NCBI GenBank assembly: GCA_028673005.1
Contig: CM054112.1
Location: 191,507,518 to 191,571,517, forward strand
Direction: 5' to 3'
DNA from: Tanypteryx hageni
Lineage: Eukaryota; Arthropoda; Insecta; Odonata; Petaluridae
Length of the DNA stretch: 64,000 nucleotides
Made by a program: the position numbers and the translations under genes. A model generated the notes under the pieces. The model was not told the origin of the DNA. It made no database searches and was given only the letters and a program-made list of their open reading frames with translations. Positions 1 through 9,299 of this stretch are shown here, one piece after another (within the stretch, counting starts at the first letter, position 1; each line of letters starts with the position of its first letter).

Positions 1-1094
1 TAGTAGGGGACCCAAAATTGAGCCCTGTGGGACACCTCTTCCGTTTATAAGCCAATTAGATGAAGAATCAATGGAAATAACTTGTCGGGAACGATCGCTT
101 AAATAAGAAGAGATCCAATTTATGGCTGAATGCGAGAAGTTCATTGTTAGTAGTTTAGAAAGCAGAACATCTTTGTCTATCGAGTCGAAAGCTTTACTGA
201 AGTCCAGTAATACTAGGATTGTAACTTCCCTTTTAACCATAGCGCGGCGAATGTCATCGGTGACTTTTACAAGAGTAGTGGTGATGCTGTGAGATTTACG
301 AAAGCCAGATTGGAAGGGATCTAACAATTGATTTTCGTTAAGAAAGGATGTGATTTGTTCATGCGCTAATTTTTCTAAGGCTTTTGATAAGATAGGTAAA
401 AAGCTTATTGGTCAAAAGTCATTGATTTCAGTTGATTTCGATTTCTTTGGTAATGGCCTTATGAAAGTGCACTTCCACTGCAATGGAAATTTTTCTTGAG
501 ATAGGGAGCAATTAAATATGTTAGTTATTATTGGTAGAATGATAAGTATTATTTTCTTGATAAAGATAGTGGGAATGCCGTCGGAGCCTTGAGCTTTGGA
601 AGTAATTTTACTAAATGCATGGAGCACTTGTAATTGAGTGACAGGAATGAACTTAAACGGGTTAAAATCCTTATTTGATTTTTCCGCTGTGAGAGTGATC
701 GAATTAATAGTTTCCCTTTTTATTTTATCATCAATTACATTTGGGGGTGTAAAAAATTTAGAATTCAACGCATCTAATGATATGTATAGAGGCAGTTTAA
801 AATCATTTTGTTTGCCAATACCAATCGACCTGAGTTTTTTCCAAATAATCGAGGGTGATTCATTCGGACTAGCTATTGAATGAATGAATCTAATTTCTGC
901 ATTTCTGATTGTTTTGTTTTGTTTCTCATGCGTTTATGTTTGTCAAAAATATTATCGTCTTTATTTCTTTTGAACAAACTTAAAACCGAATCGCAATGCG
1001 CCATCATTCTTTTAATATTGTCATTAAGCCAGGGCACTCGAGGTTTGGAAATGCGAATGGTTTTTTCAGGTGCGAAGTGGTCTAGCAATTGCAT
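1..1094 (-). pseudogene. LINE ORF2, reverse transcriptase part (frameshifted)
   Basis: Minus-strand translation gives a linker (VPWLNDNIKRMMAHCDS), then RT motifs: SDGIPTIFIKK, WKCTFIRPLPKKSK, then after a break near base 411 PISFLPILSKALEKL, FQSGFRKSHS, LLDFSKAFDSIDKDVL and GVPQGSILGPLL. The YxDD catalytic block would follow beyond base 1. At least two frame breaks (near 411 and between 772 and 1097) split it. Family knowledge: this domain copies the element RNA at a nicked target. This copy cannot encode it without repair. Confidence 0.85.
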
Positions 1095-1097
1095 TAA

Positions 1098-2240
1098 TCA
1101 AGTGTTTAACTTTTTATCAATATCCTCTATAAATTCAATAGAATACCACGGAAGAGTAGAAGCATCGTTTATTAAGTCAATATCATTTATCCCTTTTATA
1201 TTTCGGTGACGCATAAAAGTTTGTTTGAATTTCGGCGAATTTAGTGAATATGCTAAGAAAATTAGGTCATGAGAAGAAATTCCTGGGACTGGCAATTGAC
1301 CATGAGTTATTTCTTTTTCAGGGTTTGTCGTAATGGCTAAGTCTATCCAGGTAGAGGCTGTTTTGGTGTTATTAGTCGGATTCAGCGGAACGATATTGAG
1401 ACCATGGGAGGTAAAGGAATGTTTTAAGTAATCAGTATCATGGGCGCTAACAGAGAAATTGGCATTAAAATCACTGGTGATTATAATATGCTCGTAGTTA
1501 GTAGCTATATTCGAAAATATATCATCTAAGTCTGATAGATGGGCTATTTTAGGAGGTCGATAAATTGTTCCGAGTAAAAGTTTTTTAGCATTGACCACAA
1601 TTTCTAAGAAGAGGAATTCAGGCCTTCTGGCGAATTGAGGTTCACTTGTTGCTATCACTTTACACTTCAAATCCTTTCGTACATTAAAACCTACACCACC
1701 ACCACCTTTGCCTAAGCGATCATTACAATACAGACAGTACCCAGGTATCTCTACTGTAGAAGACGAAATGGAAGGTTTGAGCCAAGTCTCCGCGAGGGAT
1801 ATGGCATGCACGTCATTAGCTGGAAGGATGGAACGCAATTTATCTAAATGCGCCGTGAGGCTTTGGACGTTGAGATAAATCAGCTGAAAGGCTCGTGGAA
1901 ATTGCTTGAAATTAGAAGAGAGCAGTTGTTCAGTGGAAAGAATGTCAGGGATGTTGTTACGAGGAAATAGCATTGAACTGGGAGCTTTAAGTGGGGGCTG
2001 AGTAGAAAAGCGGGAAGTATTAGGGGCGCCAGGTATAAACTCTGGGGCGCAAGGGTTAAGGAGTGACACTATAAGCTCTGCTCTGGGTGAAAGGTGGGTG
2101 ACTGGCACAAAGACAGGTGCATTGGGATTGAGAGAGGTCCCGGTGAAGGGAAGAGATAACGTGTTTGTTTGGTATGAGGTATGTGGTGATTCAGGCGACA
2201 TGACAAAAATGAAAGTAACAGCACACAAAGAATTGAGCAA
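1098..2240 (-). pseudogene. LINE ORF2, APE-type endonuclease part
   Basis: This 380-residue frame carries an apurinic-like endonuclease of the exonuclease/phosphatase fold. Visible motifs, in order: LIYLNVQSL (near residue 118), SLAETWLKP (catalytic glutamate), GGGGVGFNVRKDL, LGTIYRPP, TSDFNANF (family GDFN), TWIDLAITT and GISSHDLIFL (family SDH). The first ~110 residues are Pro/Ser-rich and may be untranslated or a poorly conserved leader. The role is nicking target DNA for target-primed reverse transcription. A frame break separates it from the RT part. Confidence 0.85.
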
Positions 2241-2797
2241 AGTATCAGAGAGAAAAAAAAATAATAATAATATAAATAGCGGTTAAATAAATTAACACTT
2301 CGTTGAACACTGGTTAATAGAAATAGTAAAAAAGTATTAATGAAGATGAATAGCGGTTAACAAGTAATATAATGGCAAAAACATGAATGGTAATTATATG
2401 AGTCTCTAGAAATATGCTCAGCGCAGGGAATTGATGGAGCACTTGATGGGGATACTCACTCAACTTTATAACTTTTGGAGGAAATTGACACTTCACTTCA
2501 TTATGATGCAGGGGTGGATTGCACAACTAATTGCCTTATTACTTCAACCGCTAGGAACTAGGAATCACAGATGGGGCTACTTAAACACACTTAAGAAAGT
2601 AAACCACTTTAGACACTGTCGCAGGTCAGGGATAGGAGGGATATTTGAACTAAGATATTGCACTTATTATAAAAAGGGAAAGAATGGGGAACACAATCGA
2701 AACACTTAATGCTTCAAATGAAGATCTTCACCACCGCAGTAGTCTTCGTCTCAGGAAGCCGCCTGTAGTCCGCTGGATACACTTGCCCTTCGCGATG

Positions 2798-3544
2798 CTA
2801 ATGGCGTCCGTCCCTCGGAGTGGTTTCTTGTGGCGTCCAAACCCGCTTCAACTCATTTACATCTCTAAAGGTAGAGATGAACCGCCTGGAGCCATTGTGG
2901 AGGACGACAATTTTTCCATCATGTGTCCATACACCTCTGTGGCCTACTAGAGTCTTAACTTCCTGCAGGACCTTCTTTCTCGTAGAGGTGAGTGACTCTG
3001 TGATGAGAAACTTGGTCCCTTTTAGGAGTCGCTTGCTCCTCCAAACTTTGTCTCTTTCCTGGTAAGATATGAATCTTACGATCACGGCCCTGGGGTGAGG
3101 ACTTGAGTTTTTTATGGGACCGATTCTGTGCGCTCTGCCTAGATGGTGTAATTCGATGTTAATCTTCAGTTTTTCTTTGAAGAACGTCGTGGCGAGTGAT
3201 AAGCAGTCCTCACGCTTCTGCTCTTGGATGCCGTGAATGAGAAGACAGGTGCGTCTTGAATATTGCTCAAGAGCGTCCTGCCTCTCATCCAACTCAACGC
3301 ATTTTTGCTCTACTTCACTCAGGCGCTCGGAGAATCGGCGGAAGTCTTCAAAAACCTTTGTCCTGAATGATGTGAATCTTTCCTCCAGAGAGAAGAGGTT
3401 CTCTTTCCTCTTAGGTGTTTCTTCTTTCTGAGTTTGTCCTAATTCATGCTGGAATGAGGACATGGTCTTCATCACCGTCTCCATCATGGCACGGAGATCA
3501 GTGCTGTCGACGTCGAGGTCCTTCTTCATGCTCTTTGGCGGCAT
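2798..3544 (-). CDS. LINE ORF1 protein (coiled coil plus RRM-like domain)
   Basis: A 248-residue open frame starts at ATG 3544. It begins MPPKSMKKDLDVDST, followed by a heptad-rich coiled coil with FSERLSEVEQKCVELDERQ and then an L1 ORF1-like nucleic-acid-binding region (LLIHGIQEQKREDCLSLA, HRIGPIKN, RAVIVRFISYQERDKVW, LLKGTKFLITESLT). Proteins of this type coat the element RNA as an RNP. It lies 557 bases upstream of the ORF2 frame on the same strand. The frame is uninterrupted, unlike ORF2, which may be chance or recent insertion. Confidence 0.85.
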   Translation of the reverse strand: MPPKSMKKDLDVDSTDLRAMMETVMKTMSSFQHELGQTQKEETPKRKENLFSLEERFTSFRTKVFEDFRRFSERLSEVEQKCVELDERQDALEQYSRRTCLLIHGIQEQKREDCLSLATTFFKEKLKINIELHHLGRAHRIGPIKNSSPHPRAVIVRFISYQERDKVWRSKRLLKGTKFLITESLTSTRKKVLQEVKTLVGHRGVWTHDGKIVVLHNGSRRFISTFRDVNELKRVWTPQETTPRDGRH

Positions 3545-3833
3545 CTTCTCAGGTACTCGCTGATAATAGAAAAAGTGAAAGGGACGGAGCGACCTACGGG
3601 CACGTCAGGCTCCCACGAACATAGGACTAAGACTGAGGAGGAGGGAGAGGAGAAGAAGGCGAGATATTTATATAATGGTTTATTAGGGTGAGATTGAGAC
3701 TAGGAAGTCTATTTTTTTCAGAGAAGGAGAGAGGGGGAAAGAAAAGGAGAATTGGGAGAAAGATGAGAGAGAGGTAGAGAGAAAAGGAGGAAGAATGGGA
3801 AGTCTCTTAAATTTAATACTTAATCCACACGTA

Positions 3834-3863
3834 CCCATCGTATTTGATGGGCAATCGTGCTAG
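3834..3863 (+). mobile_element. Helitron-like 3' terminus (hairpin + CTAG)
   Basis: A perfect 6-bp stem (CCCATC, six-base loop, GATGGG, 3834-3851) is followed eight bases later by CTAG (3860-3863) and then T. This is the Helitron 3' signature: a hairpin shortly before CTRR, inserted before T. A near-identical copy in the other orientation is at 30,021-30,050, with the same hairpin, spacing and CTAG/T. The body of this copy was not traced; the LINE occupies the DNA just upstream. Confidence 0.6.
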
Positions 3864-4415
3864 TAAAAATATAATATTAATCAAGCTCCTTTATAAAATT
3901 TAATAACATTGTTTATTCTCCAAAAAATTTTCTTGGGACATGAAAAAGTTGGTCTGCAGGAAACTTTTTCCTTACCTAATTGATTTAAAGGGATATATTG
4001 AGCGAATGAAATGTGCCAAAATGTTGAATTTTTTTGGAAAGTCTCCATTCCAATAACATCTGTAGTTCTCATGATATGGATATATTAACAGAAGTGTATT
4101 ACAGCCCTGAGAAACAGATCAGTGGCTAAGATGCTGTATCAGAGCAAGGCGATATTATCACGTTCTAACTCCCAAACTTTTTTAAAGGAAGACTGCCTAA
4201 AACCAATCAACATATTTTGTAATATCCATCACCAAAAGTAAATAAAAATTGAAGTGAGAAGGATTCATCATGAATAAATTTCCATGCTTTCTAAATTAAC
4301 TAATAAAAGCTGAATCTTAGTCATTTTAATAATTCCATTAGAAAATAACGCCAAATTTATATAAAAGCTTTTGGTCTGTTTGTACATTTTCGGTCATGCA
4401 TTGACATTTATGATA
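3864..4415. other. AT-rich intergenic stretch, nothing assigned
   Basis: No coding signal, RNA gene or recognisable terminal repeat was seen here. Confidence 0.5.
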
Positions 4416-4571
4416 CTGTATTTCCTCGATTGTAAGACAAAAAAAATAATACTACAATAAATGTCTATATTTAAACAAAAAATGTTTTAATGATTTTTAT
4501 TAATCAACAATACCACAGATTCAATTTAATCATCATTCATCTAGTTGGAACAATTTTTGAAACGAGAAAAA

Positions 4572-4647
4572 AGTCTGCTATGACCGGGAATTGAACCCGG
4601 GTCTTCCACTTGCCGGGCGGATATTCTACCCCTGAACTATCGTAGCA
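4572..4647 (-). repeat. tRNA-like head of SINE, minus copy
   Basis: The complementary strand folds as a cloverleaf: a perfect 7-bp acceptor stem (TCTGCTA/TAGCAGA), a D arm resembling tRNA-Gly (TAGTTCAGGGGTAGAAT, fits an A box), and a 5-bp T stem with GGTTCAATTCC (fits a B box). The anticodon loop is CCGGCAA, with C at position 33 instead of the near-universal T, and the body (Gly-like) does not match a GGC anticodon (Ala). It is therefore treated as a SINE promoter head rather than a working tRNA. Confidence 0.72.
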
Positions 4648-5103
4648 GAACATTTTCTCTCGTTTCTGAACTCGGATGTTTTCCTTGTGGGACGGGAACT
4701 AGCCAAGCTAATATCAAACTGCCCCGACAGATGTCCTCAAAGAGGATCATCGAAAGAAACTCCTTCCTCTCAAATGGTGAGATTGCCAAACATGAAATTG
4801 ATGGAATGATATGATCCGAAGATCCTATGCAGACAGGCATAAGCTGTGAAAGTTGGAACAATTTTTGAAACGACAGATGTCCTCAAAAATTGTTCCAACT
4901 TTCACAGCTTATGCCTGTCTGCATAGGATCTTCGGATCATATCATTCCATCAATTTCATGTTTGGCAATCTCACCATTTGAGAGGAAGGAGTTTCTTTCG
5001 ATGATCCTCTTTGAGGACATCTGTCGGGGCAGTTTGATATTAGCTTGGCTAGTTCCCGTCCCACAAGGAAAACATCCGAGTTCAGAAACGAGAGAAAATG
5101 TTC

Positions 5104-5179
5104 TGCTACGATAGTTCAGGGGTAGAATATCCGCCCGGCAAGTGGAAGACCCGGGTTCAATTCCCGGTCATAGCAGACT
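5104..5179 (+). repeat. tRNA-like head of SINE, plus copy
   Basis: Exact reverse complement of the minus copy at 4572-4647, with the same A box, B box, perfect acceptor stem and C33. Related heads lie at about 33,546-33,621 (minus), 33,918-33,992 (plus) and, as a half copy, at about 21,045-21,095, which shows this is a dispersed family. Confidence 0.72.
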
Positions 5180-5568
5180 TTTTTCTCGTTTCAAAAATTG
5201 TTCCAACTTTCACAGCTTATGCCTGTCTGCATAGGATCTTCGGATCATATCATTCCATCATCATTCATCTATACAAATACCTATTCCCTCCGGTATCTTC
5301 TCTCATTTTTTTGCGATTTTACCTTATTTTGTATGGTATTATCAATTTGAGTCTTGATTGCAGACCACACAAAACTGGAATTTCAATCATACTAGTTTAT
5401 TGAACAGTAAAGTTGAGGACGGTAATATCCTCCATTTGTTCCTTGCGTGTTAGTCATGGAATAGATTGTTTTGACACCAACTCTAAGATGCCATCCAATG
5501 TAGGACACACCCCAATTACAGGGACATTAAAAAGTGAAAAAGTGTGCCTTAGAATCGAGGAAATATGG

Positions 5569-6400
5569 TAATAATAAGTATTATGCAAATTAACGTGTAA
5601 ATGTAAAATTGTAATATAAAGCTTATTTACAATGCATTAGGTATATTATGGCTAATTAATTAATTTAAAATCAATGAATAAATAAAAACAATCGGATTCC
5701 ATAAAAATTAGTATTCAAATCTGGAACAAAATCAAAAAAATCTTTCTAAAATCATATACGTAAGACCTTTTTCAGGGTTCATAAAATCATATTTTATTGT
5801 TTAAGCTTTTTGTTGTGGAAAAACACCATTGCTTAACGAATTTTCACAAAATATCACATTCTTAAGAATGCAACTATTATTATAACCAAGGGATAAACTT
5901 CGTATATACAGGCAGCTAAAGATATAACGGTTCACAATGCTGGTTTTTGGGTTCCTCCGCCTTGGTCTCAAAAGCAGTTTTGAATCCTCAAAAAATACCT
6001 CAAAGAAATGAGACACAGGAAATAATAAAAAAACTACCCTTGACCTTTCAAGCTGTGAAGAAAGAGGAAATAAACAAAGTCCCAAATTCTTTGCAAATCC
6101 TCAACAAGGAGAGTTTATGACCCTTAAGTGAATAGACGAGAGGTTTGCACCGAGATGTTTCTGAGGGAGATTGCCATTAGGTGCCAGCTTTTTGGTTCCT
6201 CTATAAAATGTCCGTATTATGAAGGAAGGAATGGAATTATCCGATGGGACAAGTGCCGAAGATTTTTCCCAAGGGAGAAGGAAGGGCCCAGTGTTTGACA
6301 CAATGAAACGGTCTCGTATGAGAGTTTAAAGCAAGTGATTGTTTGACATGTTATGGCCTTTAACACACTCCATTATGGAATGAGTGTCCTCATTGAGTGC
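5569..6400. other. Intergenic, no gene seen
   Basis: AT-rich. The short open frames at 5801-6301 have no recognisable motif and low-complexity composition. The right part directly abuts the terminal repeat beginning at 6401. Confidence 0.4.
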
Positions 6401-6700
6401 CTTACAAGGAGAAGTCCCAAAAATTGGTAAGCTGAAGTTAACAAAACTTTTACAAAATGAAAATTTATCGACAATAAGCAGATGTGTTTTGGCATTTTGT
6501 CCCATGCGGCCTCATTTTTGAGCAATTAATGTTTATGAAAACATGAATTTCCACCAATCTATCGTACTGTCAAAATAATTGCACACTCAAATTGGAGCCT
6601 ACGAACCCTACAGAATAACTGAGCCGGCATGTTGAAGAGAAAGGACCAATTAATATCATAAAATAAAGATATTGAAAGAGGTGGAACTAGGCTCAACAAG

Positions 6701-7780
6701 TTGGAAATGGTAGAAAAATGGACCTACGATAGGTATAATGAAGCAAGGAAGAGAAAAAACCTGGTTACCACGAGAATGTTACAAGAATGGGCATTGGCAG
6801 CTTCATTACAACATTTATGTGGAAATTTCCAATTTTCAGTTTCGCAAACCTGCGTGAAGAAATTTAAAAGAGTTCATAAAATTTGCCAATGCAAAGTAAG
6901 CAGTATGTAGCAAACAAAGGTAAAATATCTGTGGAGACATTAAAAATAGCTGAAAATTTTCAGAAACGTGTGAATAAGTTAATTACATGTTTTCATTCCG
7001 ATTTTGTAATTAATACAGATCAAACTGGATATGAGCACAGGGTCAATATAAATCGTACCTTAGCATACAGGGGAGAAAAGGTAGTAGAAGTAGATATAGG
7101 GGATAAAAATAAAATCACACATTCTTATACCGCGCAATACTCCATCACTGCGTCAGGAAAGTTATTACTGTATGTATTTTTATGCATGCAGGAACCAAAG
7201 GGTGTGTTGGGACCATGAGTGCAAACACAGGAGGAGAGCTGGATGCATGAGTATAAGAAATTAGTTATAACAGCTTCAAAATCGGGAAAAATGACAGCGG
7301 GACATTTCCATTCCTATTGATAATGTTCTTAGGAAATACGTCAGAAACAATGAATTTTTGTTAATTTTAGATTCTTGGGGAGGTCAGACAGATCTTGACG
7401 GCATTCACAGCAAATTTACTATGGAAGATGGAAATCATCTGTGTCAGATGAAAGTGATTCCTCCCAAGTGTATACCTTTGTTTCAGCCTTGTCATATTTA
7501 TTTTTATAGGCAAGTGAAATTGTTTATTAGTAGGTTCCAAAACTGTACTTATTTAATCAAAGAAGGCAGAGTAATCAATAGCAGGGAGGATGCTATTAAA
7601 ATACATTCTCTTATTCACAATCAGTTATCAGCCCCAATATTCAAGGAGATGATAGAGTACGCGTGGTATGCGGCTAGGCTAATTAACAATCTCAGTTTAT
7701 TCGTGAAAATTAAGGAAGTTTACTTTCCTGACAAAATACACTGCAGCAAATTACAAGCTATTGTGAAATGTGCTGTGTAG
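6701..7780 (+). pseudogene. Tc1/mariner-pogo-type DDE transposase, broken
   Basis: Three frame segments together read as one transposase. Segment 1 (6701-6910) begins MEMVEKWTYDRYNEARKRK, the DNA-binding N-terminus. Segment 2 (6883-7218) has the first catalytic aspartate in VINTDQTGYEHR, then THSYTAQYSITASGKLL. Segment 3 (7358-7780) has LILDSWGGQTD (second aspartate) and then IPLFQPCHIYFYRQVK. Frame breaks fall near 6890-6905 and between 7219 and 7357. Where relatives usually have QPxD, this copy has PCH, so the third catalytic residue appears lost. It lies between the long inverted repeats, in its expected place. Confidence 0.8.
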
Positions 7781-8077
7781 AAAGTTTTTTTGTTTGTTTT
7801 TATGAAGATTTCCACCCTAAAGAATGTGTAAATGTAGATGGTTAATTTAATTTTGTTTTGTTTATAATTAAAAAGGTTAATAAATTTAATCCAAATGTAG
7901 TGGCTTTTAGATTTTGCTTTATTGTTTATTTATAATGATTTAATTTTTTTGGTTTATCAAGATGCAGTGTTTTTTGTATTTTTTTATTTTAATGATTAAT
8001 TAAATTAGAAAAAATAATTACATCCATTCCAGTAGATAATTATACAAATTTTAATAAAGTCAATGATGAAATAAGTC

Positions 8078-8160
8078 TGTTTTCCGGGTCGTGAACCTCG
8101 AACATCAAAATTCGGGGCAGCGCCTAAAGCCCAAACGCGCTCAGCCACAGGCCTACATAA
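8078..8160 (-). repeat. tRNA-like segment (possible SINE head)
   Basis: The complement reads TGGCTGAGCGCG (good A box) followed about 40 bases later by a B-box-like GTTCGAGGTTCACGACC. This resembles a degraded tRNA-Leu/Ser head. It lies inside the DDE transposon, so it would be a nested insertion. No target duplication was located. Confidence 0.35.
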
Positions 8161-9299
8161 TACGTAATTTATCGCTTATATACATCCATTTAACATACGC
8201 GTATATTGGTTTAAGGAGACATGTCCTGAGACAACAACACAATCTTGAGCTTCAACAATGCACGAAGCTAAAGTGATCTTCGATGAAAAGGCCTGATTTT
8301 TCTAATATTGGCGAATTCAAATGTAAAATTTGAGAAATTCCATTTTTGAAGTGAGAAAAGACCAACAAAGTTAAATAGGATGTTTGCGTGCCTTTAAAAT
8401 GGTCCCTATTTGAAGATCATGGGTCAATATTTTGAATTTATGCATCTAAAATAAAAACAGACTGTGTCCAAAACTCAACTTTTATGTGTTATCTTATGGG
8501 GAAATATAATCGTGTCCTGGAGTCGAACCAAGTTCTTTTTCATGGATATTTTTTCACAAATGGTTTTCACTATAAGAGTCAAGCATTTCTACCAAATTTC
8601 AATTTTCTACCTACTCGGAAAGTTTGTTAAAATTAGCATTACATATACACGCAGCTTTCGACATCCTTACACACATGCGATTATTTTTATAGTACGATAG
8701 ATTGGCGGAAAATCATGTTTTCATAAACATTAATTACTCAAAAATGAGGCATGGGACAAAATGCCAAAACACATGTCTGCTTATTTTCGATTAATTTTCA
8801 TTTTGTAAAAGTTTCGTTAACTTCAGCTTATCAATTTTTGGGATTTCTCCTTGTAAGTGATTCATAAAGGTAATTCTTTTTAAAATATGCTTAATTTTAA
8901 TTACCAAATATAATTAGGCCTTAAGATTAACTAATAATTATAGTACAAAATGCACATTTATTGGCTTCCAGCGATCTACATTAAATTATTATTTTATTAT
9001 TTTAGCGTTTAATACAGGACGAAGGCTCTAACGCTGGGGAAATTTGGCAGCTGTGCATGCCATATGCATAATACTTTCATCGAATGGTGGAACAGAGTAT
9101 AGTGTAAGGTAGATCCTAAAATAGGAATGTAGAATTTAATACATTTGTTGATCACGTGAAAGGATGAAATAGCATAAAAATTTGATGTTCCTTCTGAGGA
9201 AGCTGAAGGCCAACACCATGAGGTGCCTTGTGTTTACTACTTTGTAACCCCAACTCTCATTTCCATTATCCTTACCCCCAACATTCCTTATTTTTCTTT

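Larger units (their letters stand above)
1..3840 (-). mobile_element. LINE (Jockey/CR1-like), minus strand, truncated by window edge
   Basis: A non-LTR retrotransposon reads right to left. ORF1 is at 2798-3544, the endonuclease part of ORF2 at about 873-2240, and the reverse transcriptase runs to base 1, so the 3' end lies outside. The purine-rich stretch at about 3560-3800 probably represents its 5' untranslated part. RT motifs such as FSKAFDSIDKDVL and GVPQGSILGPLL at 1-250 are of the Jockey/CR1 type. Frame changes between the ORF2 pieces mean this copy is dead. The right boundary is approximate, because a Helitron-like terminus follows at 3834-3863. Confidence 0.88.
4529..5270. mobile_element. 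tRNA-derived SINE composite, 326-bp-arm palindrome, with target duplication
   Basis: Positions 4543-4868 and 4883-5208 are exact reverse complements around a 14-base centre, so x pairs with 9751-x. Each arm holds a tRNA-shaped segment (minus at about 4572-4647, plus at about 5104-5179). The right arm is extended by a tail (5209-5256) that repeats the sequence at 4901-4948. The whole is flanked by the 14-base direct repeat ATCATCATTCATCT (4529-4542 and 5257-5270), marking one insertion event. Identical 74-residue frames on the two strands are by-products of the palindrome, not genes. Confidence 0.85.
4416..5568. mobile_element. TA-flanked pogo/Tigger-like nonautonomous element, interrupted
   Basis: The ends are matching inverted repeats: left CTGTATTTCCTCGATTGTAA after TA (4414-4415), right complement CCATATTTCCTCGATTCTAA before TA (5569-5570). 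TA duplication fits Tc1/mariner-pogo insertion. The middle (4543 to about 5256) is a separate tRNA-SINE composite with its own target duplication, so the original element was roughly 425 bp. Related ends occur at 27,091/29,047 and 44,402/44,687. No transposase is present. Confidence 0.78.
6401..8857 (+). mobile_element. DDE transposon with ~188-bp terminal inverted repeats
   Basis: Left 6401-6588 and right 8670-8857 are inverted repeats matching along most of their length. The outer end is CTTACAAGGAGAA; inner markers are TTTTGGCATTTTGTCCCATG and CCAATCTATCGTACT. Between them is a broken transposase (6701-7780). No clean target duplication was found next to the outer ends, so the true ends may lie a few bases away. 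Repeats this long are uncommon for Tc1/mariner relatives. Confidence 0.85.

Noticed and set aside
4637..5114. Identical 74-residue open frames on both strands
   Set aside because: They are an automatic result of the perfect palindrome and span the tRNA-like head; no protein features.
8515..8535. GGTTCGACTCC on the minus strand, a perfect B box
   Set aside because: No A box at the right distance upstream; not enough to call a tRNA or SINE.
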